Below are positions 1 to 5,026 of a DNA stretch of 5,085 nucleotides, piece by piece. The position numbers were made by a program, and so were the translations under genes. The stretch spans positions 1 through 5,085 of the forward strand of contig SKVA01000067.1 in assembly GCA_007129695.1 (NCBI GenBank). Reading direction: 5' to 3'. The notes under the pieces are model-generated. The model saw only the letters and a program-made list of their open reading frames with translations, had not been told where the DNA came from and made no database searches. The DNA comes from Spirochaetaceae bacterium (lineage in GTDB: Bacteria > Spirochaetota > Spirochaetia > DSM-27196 > SLST01). How positions within the stretch are numbered: position 1 is the first letter of the stretch; every line of letters starts with the position of its first letter.

Positions 1-2
1 AC

Positions 3-224
3 GAAGGGATGCGCGACCTGTCGCTCGCGTCGGCCGCGCTTGGAATGGGGGCGCGGGTCCTGCGCGTCGGGTACGAAGACGGCCCGTGGGTTCGACCCGA
101 CCGGCCGGCGACGTCGAACGCCGAACTGGTCGCGAACCTGGTGACCCTTGTCCGCGCCGCGGGCAAGGAGCCCGCGACTCCGGCCGACGCGCGCCGTCTG
201 CTCGGGACCGCGGTTGACGCGTGA
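3..224 (+). CDS. Beta-keto acid cleavage enzyme (BKACE/DUF849), C-terminal fragment
   Basis: This is the 3' end of a gene that begins before the window; about 73 codons are visible, ending at TGA 222-224. The reading frame is open from the left edge, so the ATG at 9 is probably internal. The motif RVGYED (bases 63-80) followed by GPWV and then SNAELVANLV matches the C-terminal signature of BKACE proteins, formerly DUF849 or 3-keto-5-aminohexanoate cleavage protein. In the characterised family member Kce the equivalent Arg, Glu and Asp belong to the zinc and catalytic site; all three are kept here. Members are cytosolic zinc TIM-barrel enzymes that condense a beta-keto acid with acetyl-CoA to give acetoacetate and a new CoA ester. 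The substrate cannot be read from this fragment. The final helix (KEPATPADARRLLG) is also typical. The GntR gene starts 28 bases after the stop and its promoter overlaps this gene's end. Confidence 0.85.
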   Translation, partial: EGMRDLSLASAALGMGARVLRVGYEDGPWVRPDRPATSNAELVANLVTLVRAAGKEPATPADARRLLGTAVDA

Positions 225-242
225 AATGCCCGGTCGTATAGT
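214..242 (+). promoter_or_regulatory. Sigma70-type promoter of the GntR regulator gene
   Basis: TTGACG at 214-219 and TATAGT at 237-242 are separated by exactly 17 bases, a near-consensus housekeeping promoter. The -35 box lies in the last codons of the BKACE gene. Start of transcription is expected about 6-8 bases after the -10 box, near 249-251, only a few bases before the ATG at 253. No Shine-Dalgarno sequence fits between, so the mRNA would be leaderless or nearly so. Confidence 0.7.
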
Positions 243-252
243 TGGCGGCGTT

Positions 253-906
253 ATGTACAAGGTCGAGTACGACGATCTGTCGCAGCGTGTCTACAAGGTT
301 CTCAAGCAGATGATCCTCGACGGGGATCTCAAGTCGGGCGAGCGCCTCGCGCAGGACGAGCTCGCGCAGCGCCTGGGCGTCTCGCGGACTCCGCTCCTGT
401 CGGCGTTCTCCAAGCTCGAACGCGAGATGCTCGTCCAGACGATCCCACGGCGCGGGAGCTACGTCCGGTCGTTTTCGCGCCCGGAACTGCTCGACGTCTA
501 CGATATTCGCCTCAGGCTCGAACCGCTCGGCGCGCGTGGTGCGGCCGTTCATGGCACCGCGGAGCAGGTCGAACGGCTCGACGTTCTGACCGAGGAGTAC
601 CGGCAGCTGGTGGCCGACCACGACGCCGACAAGGTGAAGCACCAGGACTTCGAGTTTCACATGCTCATCATGGAGATGAGCGGCAACACCTTCCTGTCGA
701 GCATCGTCGCGTCGTCGAACATCATCCTCATCGCGAACGTGCAGGGACTCATCAAGTCTGCCGAAGAGAGCCTCGCCGAGCATCGTCGCCTGGTCGACGC
801 GATACGCGCGCACGACGACGAGTCGGCCGAAGAGCTCATGTACCACCACCTGTTCAGCTCGCGCACCGCGCTCGCGCACGGAACGACCCAGGTCGGTTCG
901 GCTTAG
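253..906 (+). CDS. GntR-family transcriptional regulator, FadR/FCD subfamily
   Basis: The protein has 217 aa, a normal length for the family. Residues 7-75 form the winged helix-turn-helix domain (LAQRLGVSRTPLLSAF at 37-52, wing with RRGSYV at 66-71). Residues about 77-207 form the all-helical FCD ligand-binding domain. The four usual FCD metal ligands appear present: D132 and H136 in DFEFH, H177 in AEHRRLVDAI, and H199 in YHHL. Such proteins are dimeric cytosolic regulators that bind small carboxylic acids or acyl-CoA and usually control nearby catabolic genes. The BKACE gene just upstream is therefore a natural target (inference). The ATG at 253 is chosen because the family's N-terminus starts there and a strong promoter lies at 214-242; the open frame upstream overlaps the BKACE gene. 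One oddity: the recognition helix reads TPLLSAF where the family normally has TPVREAL, so the DNA-contacting Arg at position 49 is Leu. The exact effector is unknown. Confidence 0.92.
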   Translation: MYKVEYDDLSQRVYKVLKQMILDGDLKSGERLAQDELAQRLGVSRTPLLSAFSKLEREMLVQTIPRRGSYVRSFSRPELLDVYDIRLRLEPLGARGAAVHGTAEQVERLDVLTEEYRQLVADHDADKVKHQDFEFHMLIMEMSGNTFLSSIVASSNIILIANVQGLIKSAEESLAEHRRLVDAIRAHDDESAEELMYHHLFSSRTALAHGTTQVGSA

Positions 907-932
907 CCGTCGCCGTACGAGTCACGCATCGT

Positions 933-954
933 CGACGAGACGTCGCCTTTTCCT
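933..954 (+). terminator. Possible weak terminator after the GntR gene
   Basis: A short hairpin, CGACG (933-937), loop AGA, CGTCG (941-945), is followed by CCTTTTCCT. The stem is only 5 bp and the T-run only four bases, so this is a candidate at best. Its place 27 bases after the regulator's stop codon suits a terminator. Confidence 0.3.
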
Positions 955-976
955 GTCCGAGCCGCGTCTGCAGCGC

Positions 977-1005
977 TTGACGCGCCCCGATTCTCGTGGT
1001 ACCAA
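977..1005 (+). promoter_or_regulatory. Weak promoter candidate upstream of the kinase leader
   Basis: TTGACG at 977-982 is the same -35 hexamer used by the GntR gene. At a 17-base spacing it is followed by TACCAA (1000-1005), a poor -10 box lacking the final T. No better promoter was seen in 907-1040. The kinase may instead be read through from the GntR gene or need an activator. Confidence 0.25.
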
Positions 1006-1014
1006 GGATCAGCC

Positions 1015-1030
1015 GTCCGGCACTCCGGAC
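1015..1030 (+). repeat. Inverted repeat GTCCGG-N4-CCGGAC before the leader ORF
   Basis: GTCCGG (1015-1020) and CCGGAC (1025-1030) are a perfect 6-bp inverted repeat with a CACT loop, ending two bases before the Shine-Dalgarno sequence of the 16-codon ORF. It could be a protein-binding site or an RNA hairpin in the leader. The octamer ACCAAGGA also occurs twice around it, at 1001-1008 and 1029-1036. In GC-rich DNA a 6-bp repeat can arise by chance. Confidence 0.35.
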
Positions 1031-1044
1031 CAAGGAGGCTACTG

Positions 1045-1095
1045 ATGCAAGACATACACCACACCATCGGGCGCCTCCGCAGAACCGCTTTGTAA
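1045..1095 (+). CDS. Putative 16-aa leader peptide upstream of the kinase
   Basis: This tiny ORF is preceded by a perfect Shine-Dalgarno sequence, AAGGAGG at 1032-1038, six bases before its ATG. That is the strongest ribosome-binding site in the window. The peptide reads MQDIHHTIGRLRRTAL and ends at TAA 1093-1095, 56 bases before the kinase start. No known peptide is recognised. Its size, its position and the possible alternative base pairings around it (GGAGGC 1034-1039 with GCCTCC 1073-1078; CGCCTC 1072-1077 with GAGGCG 1115-1120; CTCCC 1107-1111 with GGGAG 1143-1147) suggest a regulatory leader ORF controlling the kinase. It could also be a fortuitous ORF or the remnant of an older gene. 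That it is translated is inference from the Shine-Dalgarno sequence and start codon alone. Confidence 0.4.
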   Translation: MQDIHHTIGRLRRTAL

Positions 1096-1140
1096 CCCAT
1101 TCAGAGCTCCCGCCGAGGCGATCGTCTCTTCCGCATCCTC

Positions 1141-1147
1141 AAGGGAG
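1141..1147 (+). promoter_or_regulatory. Ribosome-binding site that decides the kinase start
   Basis: AAGGGAG lies four bases before ATG 1152 and is the only Shine-Dalgarno-like sequence positioned for the kinase. It fixes the start here although the frame stays open upstream to about 996. Its GGGAG core can pair with CTCCC at 1107-1111, which would hide it from ribosomes. Confidence 0.65.
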
Positions 1148-1151
1148 TCTC

Positions 1152-1892
1152 ATGTACACCGATTCCGACAGGTTCCGCGACATCGCGTCGGCGTTCATCG
1201 AAGCCGGCTACATCACCGCGCCGGGGCGGGTAATCAAACTCGGCAAGGAAGCGAGCGTCCTGTGCTGCCCGGCTCACCCGAGCCTGGGCGTCGAGAACGT
1301 CGCGCTGAAAGTCTACAAGGACCAGTCGTTCCGAAACTTCCGTAACGACGCGGTCTATCTCCGAGGGAAGGTCTGGAAGCGCCGTGACCTGGCGCATCTG
1401 CACGCGTTCAAGGATCAACTCTGGGTCGACACCGAGTTCCGGGTTCTGGAGCGGCTCTACGACGCCGGGGTACGGGTGCCGCGACCGTACACGCAGATCG
1501 GGCACGCGCTTCTCATGGAGCACGTCACCGCCGACGGAGACGACGCCCCGATGCTCAAGCACGCGCGACTGACGCGCGACGACGCCGCTCGTGTGCTCGA
1601 TGAAGTCATCGACGCGATCGACCGGATGCTGGCGTGCGGGATCGTGCACGGCGATTTATCGGTCTTCAACATCCTCTACGACGGGGAGCACCCGGTGATC
1701 ATCGACTTCCCGCAGGCGGTCTTCGCGAACACGCACGACGACCCGTACCCGCTCTTCCTTCGCGATGTGGAGCGCGTGGTCGAGTCGCTCGCTCCGGTGC
1801 CTACCGACGCCGCGCCCGCGGTCCGCGCCGCGGAGGTCGCCCGGAATCTCTGGGAGCGTCACTACCTGATCGACGCTTCCGTGCTAGGCTAA
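1152..1892 (+). CDS. RIO1-like atypical protein kinase
   Basis: The product has 246 aa and shows the RIO kinase core in order. GKEASV at 31-36 is the short ATP-binding loop found in RIO proteins. K53 in ALKVYK is the ATP-anchoring lysine. The segment at 55-90 with FRNFRND and a charged stretch resembles the RIO1 flexible loop, and FRVLERLYDAGVRVPRP (96-112) matches the helix before the hinge. The catalytic loop is HGDLSVFN (166-173; D168, N173), and IIDFPQ (183-188) supplies the metal-binding D185 in place of DFG. All key catalytic residues are intact, so an active ATPase or kinase is likely. RIO1 and RIO2 act in small-subunit ribosome maturation in eukaryotes and probably archaea; bacterial members are scattered and their role is poorly known. 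There is no signal peptide or membrane segment, so it should be cytosolic. The start rests on the Shine-Dalgarno sequence at 1141-1147. It is transcribed convergently with the glycosidase gene, and its leader may carry translational control. Confidence 0.88.
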   Translation: MYTDSDRFRDIASAFIEAGYITAPGRVIKLGKEASVLCCPAHPSLGVENVALKVYKDQSFRNFRNDAVYLRGKVWKRRDLAHLHAFKDQLWVDTEFRVLERLYDAGVRVPRPYTQIGHALLMEHVTADGDDAPMLKHARLTRDDAARVLDEVIDAIDRMLACGIVHGDLSVFNILYDGEHPVIIDFPQAVFANTHDDPYPLFLRDVERVVESLAPVPTDAAPAVRAAEVARNLWERHYLIDASVLG

Positions 1893-1924
1893 AAGTGGTG
1901 CCGGAATTGTTGATACCCCGTACC

Positions 1925-1944
1925 GGGTCGGCGCGAGCCGACCC
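1925..1944. terminator. Hairpin between convergent genes, likely bidirectional terminator
   Basis: GGGTCGGC (1925-1932) and GCCGACCC (1937-1944) form a perfect 8-bp GC-rich stem closed by a GCGA (GNRA-type) tetraloop on the plus strand. It sits in the 60-base gap between the kinase stop (1892) and the glycosidase stop (1953), as expected for a shared terminator. Neither side has a T-run, so it is not a classical intrinsic terminator; it may act as a U-less terminator or protect both 3' ends. Confidence 0.6.
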
Positions 1945-1952
1945 ATCCCGAA

Positions 1953-3209
1953 CTACGTAGTCGCTTCCTTCACGACGATACTCCCGTCGCAGAGGTGGAC
2001 CTCGGCGCGCCACGACTCGCCCGGCTCGACCTTGACTCCGCCCTGGAGCCAGTTCGACCGGAAGTTGATGCTGAACGGTTCGTCGTACGCGGTCCAGTAG
2101 AGTGTGCTGTTGCGGAAGAAGTCGACGCGGTCGATCTGTTCGGGATGGAGCGACGCGAGCCTGATCCAGCGTTCGCCGCCGTAGGTCATGTCGGGCTCGA
2201 ACCCGTGCAGGACGAAGCGGTCGTCGCCGTCGGGCATCGGCATCGAGACTCCGATCGCGTCGGCCATCCGGAGCGCGAAGAAAGTGTCCTCGCCGGGCAG
2301 GATCTCCCATCGCGTCGGGGGTTCCTGCTTCGTCAGGTTGTTGTAGTAGCCCCACGACGTGTGCGTCCGCTGCGCGACCGCGATCTGGCCTATTGCCGCG
2401 GAGTCTTCGTTACAGACGATCGGCTTGCTCGGGACCCACTCCCGGCACTTCCTGATCATGTTGTAGTAGTACTGGCGGGACTGACCGTTGCCGTGGATGA
2501 GTACGAAGTCGCTCGCCAGAGCGACCTCGCGGTTCGTGTAGCCGCCGCCACCGCTGCAGCCGACCGGCATGCCACCAGACTCTTCGCGCGCAAGGTCGAT
2601 CAGCATCGCCATGCCCTCCGGCTCCTTGATGATCGGGTGCGAATCGAACGCCTCGATGTTCATCTCGTTCGCGACTTCGATCAGCACGTTCGTGTAGCCG
2701 TTGTCGCGCAGGAAGCGCGACGCGGTCTGCACCGCAGAGCGGACCGCCCGGCCGTCGGTCAGACGCGCGGTCTGACTCCCGTAGAAGTACGAGACGATCA
2801 CGACCATGCCGATCTCATCGGCGGCGCGGATCAGCCGGTCTATCCGGGCAGCGTACGCCGGGTCGATCGACGCTCCGTCGGCTCCGAACGGGTTGTTGTC
2901 GATCGTGCGGTTGTCGATCGTGAAGCACGGGCCGCCGCCCTGGAGGCCGACCGTGAACGCGCGCAGCCCGTGCTCGTACCACGCGGGAAGCGCGGCGATC
3001 AGCCGGTCGGTGTTCGCGTCGGGATCCCAGGCGGTGAAGCCGAATCGAGCGAACCGCTTCGGGTCGGCCTTGTCGTCGAAGACGCCCTGGATGAAGCGAG
3101 CGTTGTAGAGTAGCCCGTGCGCCTCCGCCCGTGAGCCGGGAACCTCGGCGTATGTGAGCGTACCGTTGATGCGGAAATCAACGCCGTCGATCGTGATCGC
3201 TGTCTTCAT
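1953..3209 (-). CDS. Cellulase-like clan GH-A glycoside hydrolase, uncharacterised family
   Basis: The product has 418 aa. The middle looks like a (beta/alpha)8-barrel of clan GH-A. VLIEVANEMN (175-184) places an Asn-Glu pair, N181-E182, at the usual end of strand 4 as acid/base, and KPIVCNED (262-269) gives E268 as likely nucleophile after strand 7. IHGNG (238-242) fits strand 6. The stretch LLYNARFIQGVFDD (33-46), then WDPDANT and FTVGLQGGGP (85-94), resembles a group of unstudied cellulase-family proteins. Residues about 345-418 look like a small beta-sandwich (VDFFRNSTLYWTAYDEPFSI), similar to Ig-like modules. No signal peptide is visible, so it should act in the cytosol on small imported glycosides or oligosaccharides; the substrate cannot be named. 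The ATG at 3209 has GGAGG four bases upstream (plus-strand CCTCC 3214-3218). The gene stands alone, divergent from the synthetase, with a 17-bp palindrome over its likely promoter. The family call is by motif and pattern; clan membership is quite likely, function open. Confidence 0.75.
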   Translation of the reverse strand: MKTAITIDGVDFRINGTLTYAEVPGSRAEAHGLLYNARFIQGVFDDKADPKRFARFGFTAWDPDANTDRLIAALPAWYEHGLRAFTVGLQGGGPCFTIDNRTIDNNPFGADGASIDPAYAARIDRLIRAADEIGMVVIVSYFYGSQTARLTDGRAVRSAVQTASRFLRDNGYTNVLIEVANEMNIEAFDSHPIIKEPEGMAMLIDLAREESGGMPVGCSGGGGYTNREVALASDFVLIHGNGQSRQYYYNMIRKCREWVPSKPIVCNEDSAAIGQIAVAQRTHTSWGYYNNLTKQEPPTRWEILPGEDTFFALRMADAIGVSMPMPDGDDRFVLHGFEPDMTYGGERWIRLASLHPEQIDRVDFFRNSTLYWTAYDEPFSINFRSNWLQGGVKVEPGESWRAEVHLCDGSIVVKEATT

Positions 3210-3233
3210 TGGGCCTCCGTTGATAGGTTGCGG

Positions 3234-3250
3234 TTGAATATTGTATTCAA
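3234..3250. promoter_or_regulatory. 17-bp perfect palindrome, probable repressor operator
   Basis: TTGAATA (3234-3240), spacer TTG, TATTCAA (3244-3250) is a perfect inverted repeat with 7-bp arms. It is AT-rich inside a GC-rich genome and lies 25-41 bases upstream of the glycosidase start. On the minus strand it contains TACAAT (plus 3240-3245), the best -10 box for the glycosidase, so a bound protein would block that promoter. Its right half, TTGTATTCAA, resembles the TTGTATACAA-like sites of some FadR-type GntR proteins. Which regulator binds is unknown. Confidence 0.6.
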
Positions 3251-3268
3251 GTATCGGCCGGCAGTATC
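3240..3268 (-). promoter_or_regulatory. Probable promoter of the glycoside hydrolase gene
   Basis: On the minus strand TACAAT (plus 3240-3245) matches the -10 consensus at five of six bases. The sequence 17 bases upstream, GATACT (plus 3263-3268), is a poor -35 box. Transcription would begin about 25 bases before the ATG, leaving room for the GGAGG ribosome-binding site at 3214-3218. The -10 box lies inside the palindrome at 3234-3250. Confidence 0.4.
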
Positions 3269-3282
3269 ACAGGATACCGGCC
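3256..3282. repeat. Bulged inverted repeat in the divergent promoter region
   Basis: GGCCG (3256-3260) pairs with CGGCC (3278-3282), and GTATC (3264-3268) with GATAC (3273-3277) around an ACAG loop, giving a 10-bp stem with a three-base bulge (GCA). GTATC also occurs at 3251-3255. The element lies between the glycosidase -10 box and the synthetase promoter, so it may be a second regulator site or a transcript hairpin. Chance is possible. Confidence 0.35.
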
Positions 3283-3315
3283 CGCCGTCAACCCGGTGAT
3301 CGATGGCCCACGATT

Positions 3316-3324
3316 TGATATACT
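3316..3324 (+). promoter_or_regulatory. Extended -10 promoter of the lysyl-tRNA synthetase gene
   Basis: TGATATACT is an extended -10 element (TG, one base, TATACT at 3319-3324). The -35 position 17 bases upstream (GTGATC at 3296-3301) is weak, which is usual for extended -10 promoters. The -10 box ends nine bases before ATG 3334, so transcription should begin about three bases before the start codon. No Shine-Dalgarno sequence is present, so the mRNA is expected to be leaderless or nearly so. Confidence 0.6.
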
Positions 3325-3333
3325 TCACCGCCT

Positions 3334-5022
3334 ATGGCAGCAGAGCAGACCGATACCAGTTCATCACCCGGCCGGCATCAGGAGCCGGTTCACTGGGCCG
3401 ATCAGACCGCCGCGCGGATCGTCGCGCAGCGCGGACCACTCGGCGGGGACAAACCGCACTACACGTGCGCGTCGGGGATCACGCCGAGCGGGACCGTCCA
3501 CATCGGGAACTTCCGCGAGATCGTGTCGGTCGATCTGGTCGTGCGGGCGCTACGCGACGCGGGGTACGCAACGCGGTTCATCTATTCGTGGGACGACTTC
3601 GACGTGTTCCGCAAGGTCCCGAAGAACATGCCGAAGCAGGAGATGCTCGACGCGCATCTGCGCTGGCCGATCACCGACGTCCCCGACCCGTTCGGAGAAC
3701 TCGGCAGCTACGCCGAGCGCAACGAACGCGACCTGGAGTCGGTGCTCCCGACAGTCGGGGTCACGCCCGAGTACCTCTACCAGACGCGCAAGTATCGAGC
3801 CGGTGAGTACGCGTCCGGCATTCGCACCGCGCTCGAGCGGCGCGACGTTATCCGGCGGTTGCTCGACGAGCACCGCACGACATCGCTTCCCGACGACTGG
3901 TGGCCGGTGAGCGTCTTCTCCCGGTTCACGCACAAGGACACGACGACGATCACGGGCTGGGACGGCGAGTGGGGTCTGTCGTACCGCTGCGACGAGTCGG
4001 GCAACGAGGAGACGGTCGACATCCGGACGAGCGATCTGGTGAAGCTCCCGTGGCGGATCGACTGGCCGATGCGCTGGCGGCACGAGCAGGTCGACTTCGA
4101 ACCGGCCGGCAAGGAGCACCACTCGGCCGGCGGGAGCTTCGACACCGCGAAGACGATCGCGCGCGAAGTCTACGGCTACGACGCGCCGGTCACGTTCAAG
4201 TACGACTTCATCAGCATCAAGGGCAGAGGCGGCAAGATCAGTTCGTCGACCGGCGACGTGATCGGGCTCCCCGAGGTCCTGGAGGTCTACGAACCAGAGG
4301 TCGTGCGCTACCTCTTCGCCGGGACCCGACCGAACACCGAGTTCGCGATCAGCTTCGATCTGGACGTGATCAAGATCTACGAGGACTACGACCGGGCCGA
4401 ACGAATCTACTTCGGCGCCGAGCAGGTGAACGAGAAGCGCGCGCAGAAGGAGTCGCGAGACTACGAGCTGAGCCAGCTTCCCGAGCGCGCGGCGCTCCTG
4501 CGCGCCGCGGCGCGCGTGCGCGCCACGAAGGCCGACGCGCGCCTGCGCGGTCCCGTCCAGTTTCCGTTCCGCACGCTCTGCAATTTCCTGATGATCACCG
4601 CCGGCGACATTGGCGCGGCGCTGTCGCGCTTCGACGACTACGATCCGAACGACCTCGGACAGCGCGATCGCGCGCACCGGCGCGCGCGGTGCGCGTGGAA
4701 CTGGACGACGGGATTCGCGCCTGAAGAGTTCAGGTTCGCGCTGAAGGACGGCTCGGAGGAGCCGGTGGCGCTGTCGCCGGCAGAGCGCGCCGCGGTTGTC
4801 GCGCTGCGCGATGAGATCGACCGGAAGCTCGATGAGTACGACGACAAGTCGCTCCAGGACCGCGTCTACGCGATCGCGAGGGAGAACGGCGCCGACGAGA
4901 AGGCGTTCTTCGGCGTGATGTACCGGATCCTGATCGGCAAGGAGCGCGGCCCGCGGCTCGGAGGCTTCCTTCGAACCGTCGGTCGCGAGCGACTGCTGCA
5001 GATCCTCGACGGGTACCGGTGA
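3334..5022 (+). CDS. lysK: Class I (archaeal-type) lysyl-tRNA synthetase
   Basis: The 562-aa protein is a full-length class I LysRS, which charges tRNA-Lys with lysine in the cytosol using ATP. The Rossmann-fold signature is SGITPSGTVHIGNF (47-60), with HIGN at 56-59 as the HIGH motif. WDDFDVFRKVP (86-96), WRIDWPMRW (240-248), VDFEPAGKEHHSAGGS (253-268) and IKGRGGKISSSTG (295-307) follow in the family order; KISSS at 301-305 is the KMSKS-type loop. NWTTGFAPEEFRFALKDG and the helical segment after about residue 380 correspond to the C-terminal anticodon-binding region. This enzyme is unrelated to the class II LysRS of most bacteria; it is usual in archaea and found in some bacteria such as spirochaetes, alphaproteobacteria and certain actinobacteria. 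The ATG at 3334 is chosen because it follows the extended -10 promoter and yields a normal N-terminus. A putative rpiA begins four bases after its TGA, suggesting an operon. No key motif is missing. Confidence 0.97.
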   Translation: MAAEQTDTSSSPGRHQEPVHWADQTAARIVAQRGPLGGDKPHYTCASGITPSGTVHIGNFREIVSVDLVVRALRDAGYATRFIYSWDDFDVFRKVPKNMPKQEMLDAHLRWPITDVPDPFGELGSYAERNERDLESVLPTVGVTPEYLYQTRKYRAGEYASGIRTALERRDVIRRLLDEHRTTSLPDDWWPVSVFSRFTHKDTTTITGWDGEWGLSYRCDESGNEETVDIRTSDLVKLPWRIDWPMRWRHEQVDFEPAGKEHHSAGGSFDTAKTIAREVYGYDAPVTFKYDFISIKGRGGKISSSTGDVIGLPEVLEVYEPEVVRYLFAGTRPNTEFAISFDLDVIKIYEDYDRAERIYFGAEQVNEKRAQKESRDYELSQLPERAALLRAAARVRATKADARLRGPVQFPFRTLCNFLMITAGDIGAALSRFDDYDPNDLGQRDRAHRRARCAWNWTTGFAPEEFRFALKDGSEEPVALSPAERAAVVALRDEIDRKLDEYDDKSLQDRVYAIARENGADEKAFFGVMYRILIGKERGPRLGGFLRTVGRERLLQILDGYR

Positions 5023-5026
5023 GCGT

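Noticed and set aside
148..252. Upstream extension of the GntR gene to 148
   Set aside because: The extra 35 residues overlap the BKACE gene, resemble no GntR N-terminus, and lie upstream of the promoter at 214-242.
898..908. CGGC-TTA-GCCG inverted repeat at the GntR stop codon
   Set aside because: The stem is only four base pairs with a three-base loop and no T-run, so it is too weak to call a terminator.
996..1151. Upstream extension of the kinase frame to 996
   Set aside because: The extra 52 residues are Pro/Arg/His-rich and unlike RIO proteins, while a good Shine-Dalgarno sequence sits right before ATG 1152.
1101..1649. 182-codon minus-strand ORF opposite the kinase
   Set aside because: It is antisense to the conserved kinase core, with no domain and no credible ribosome-binding site.
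1995..3113. 372-codon plus-strand ORF opposite the glycosidase
   Set aside because: It is antisense to a gene with clear catalytic motifs, has a low-complexity Arg/Val/Asp-rich composition typical of GC-rich shadow frames, and shows no recognisable domain.
3550..4677. 375-codon minus-strand ORF opposite the synthetase
   Set aside because: It is the reverse frame of a highly conserved enzyme, rich in Arg, Val and Ala with no motif; a shadow ORF.
3900..4724. 274-codon plus-strand ORF inside the synthetase
   Set aside because: It is an alternative frame within the synthetase gene, strongly Arg-rich, with no recognisable domain.
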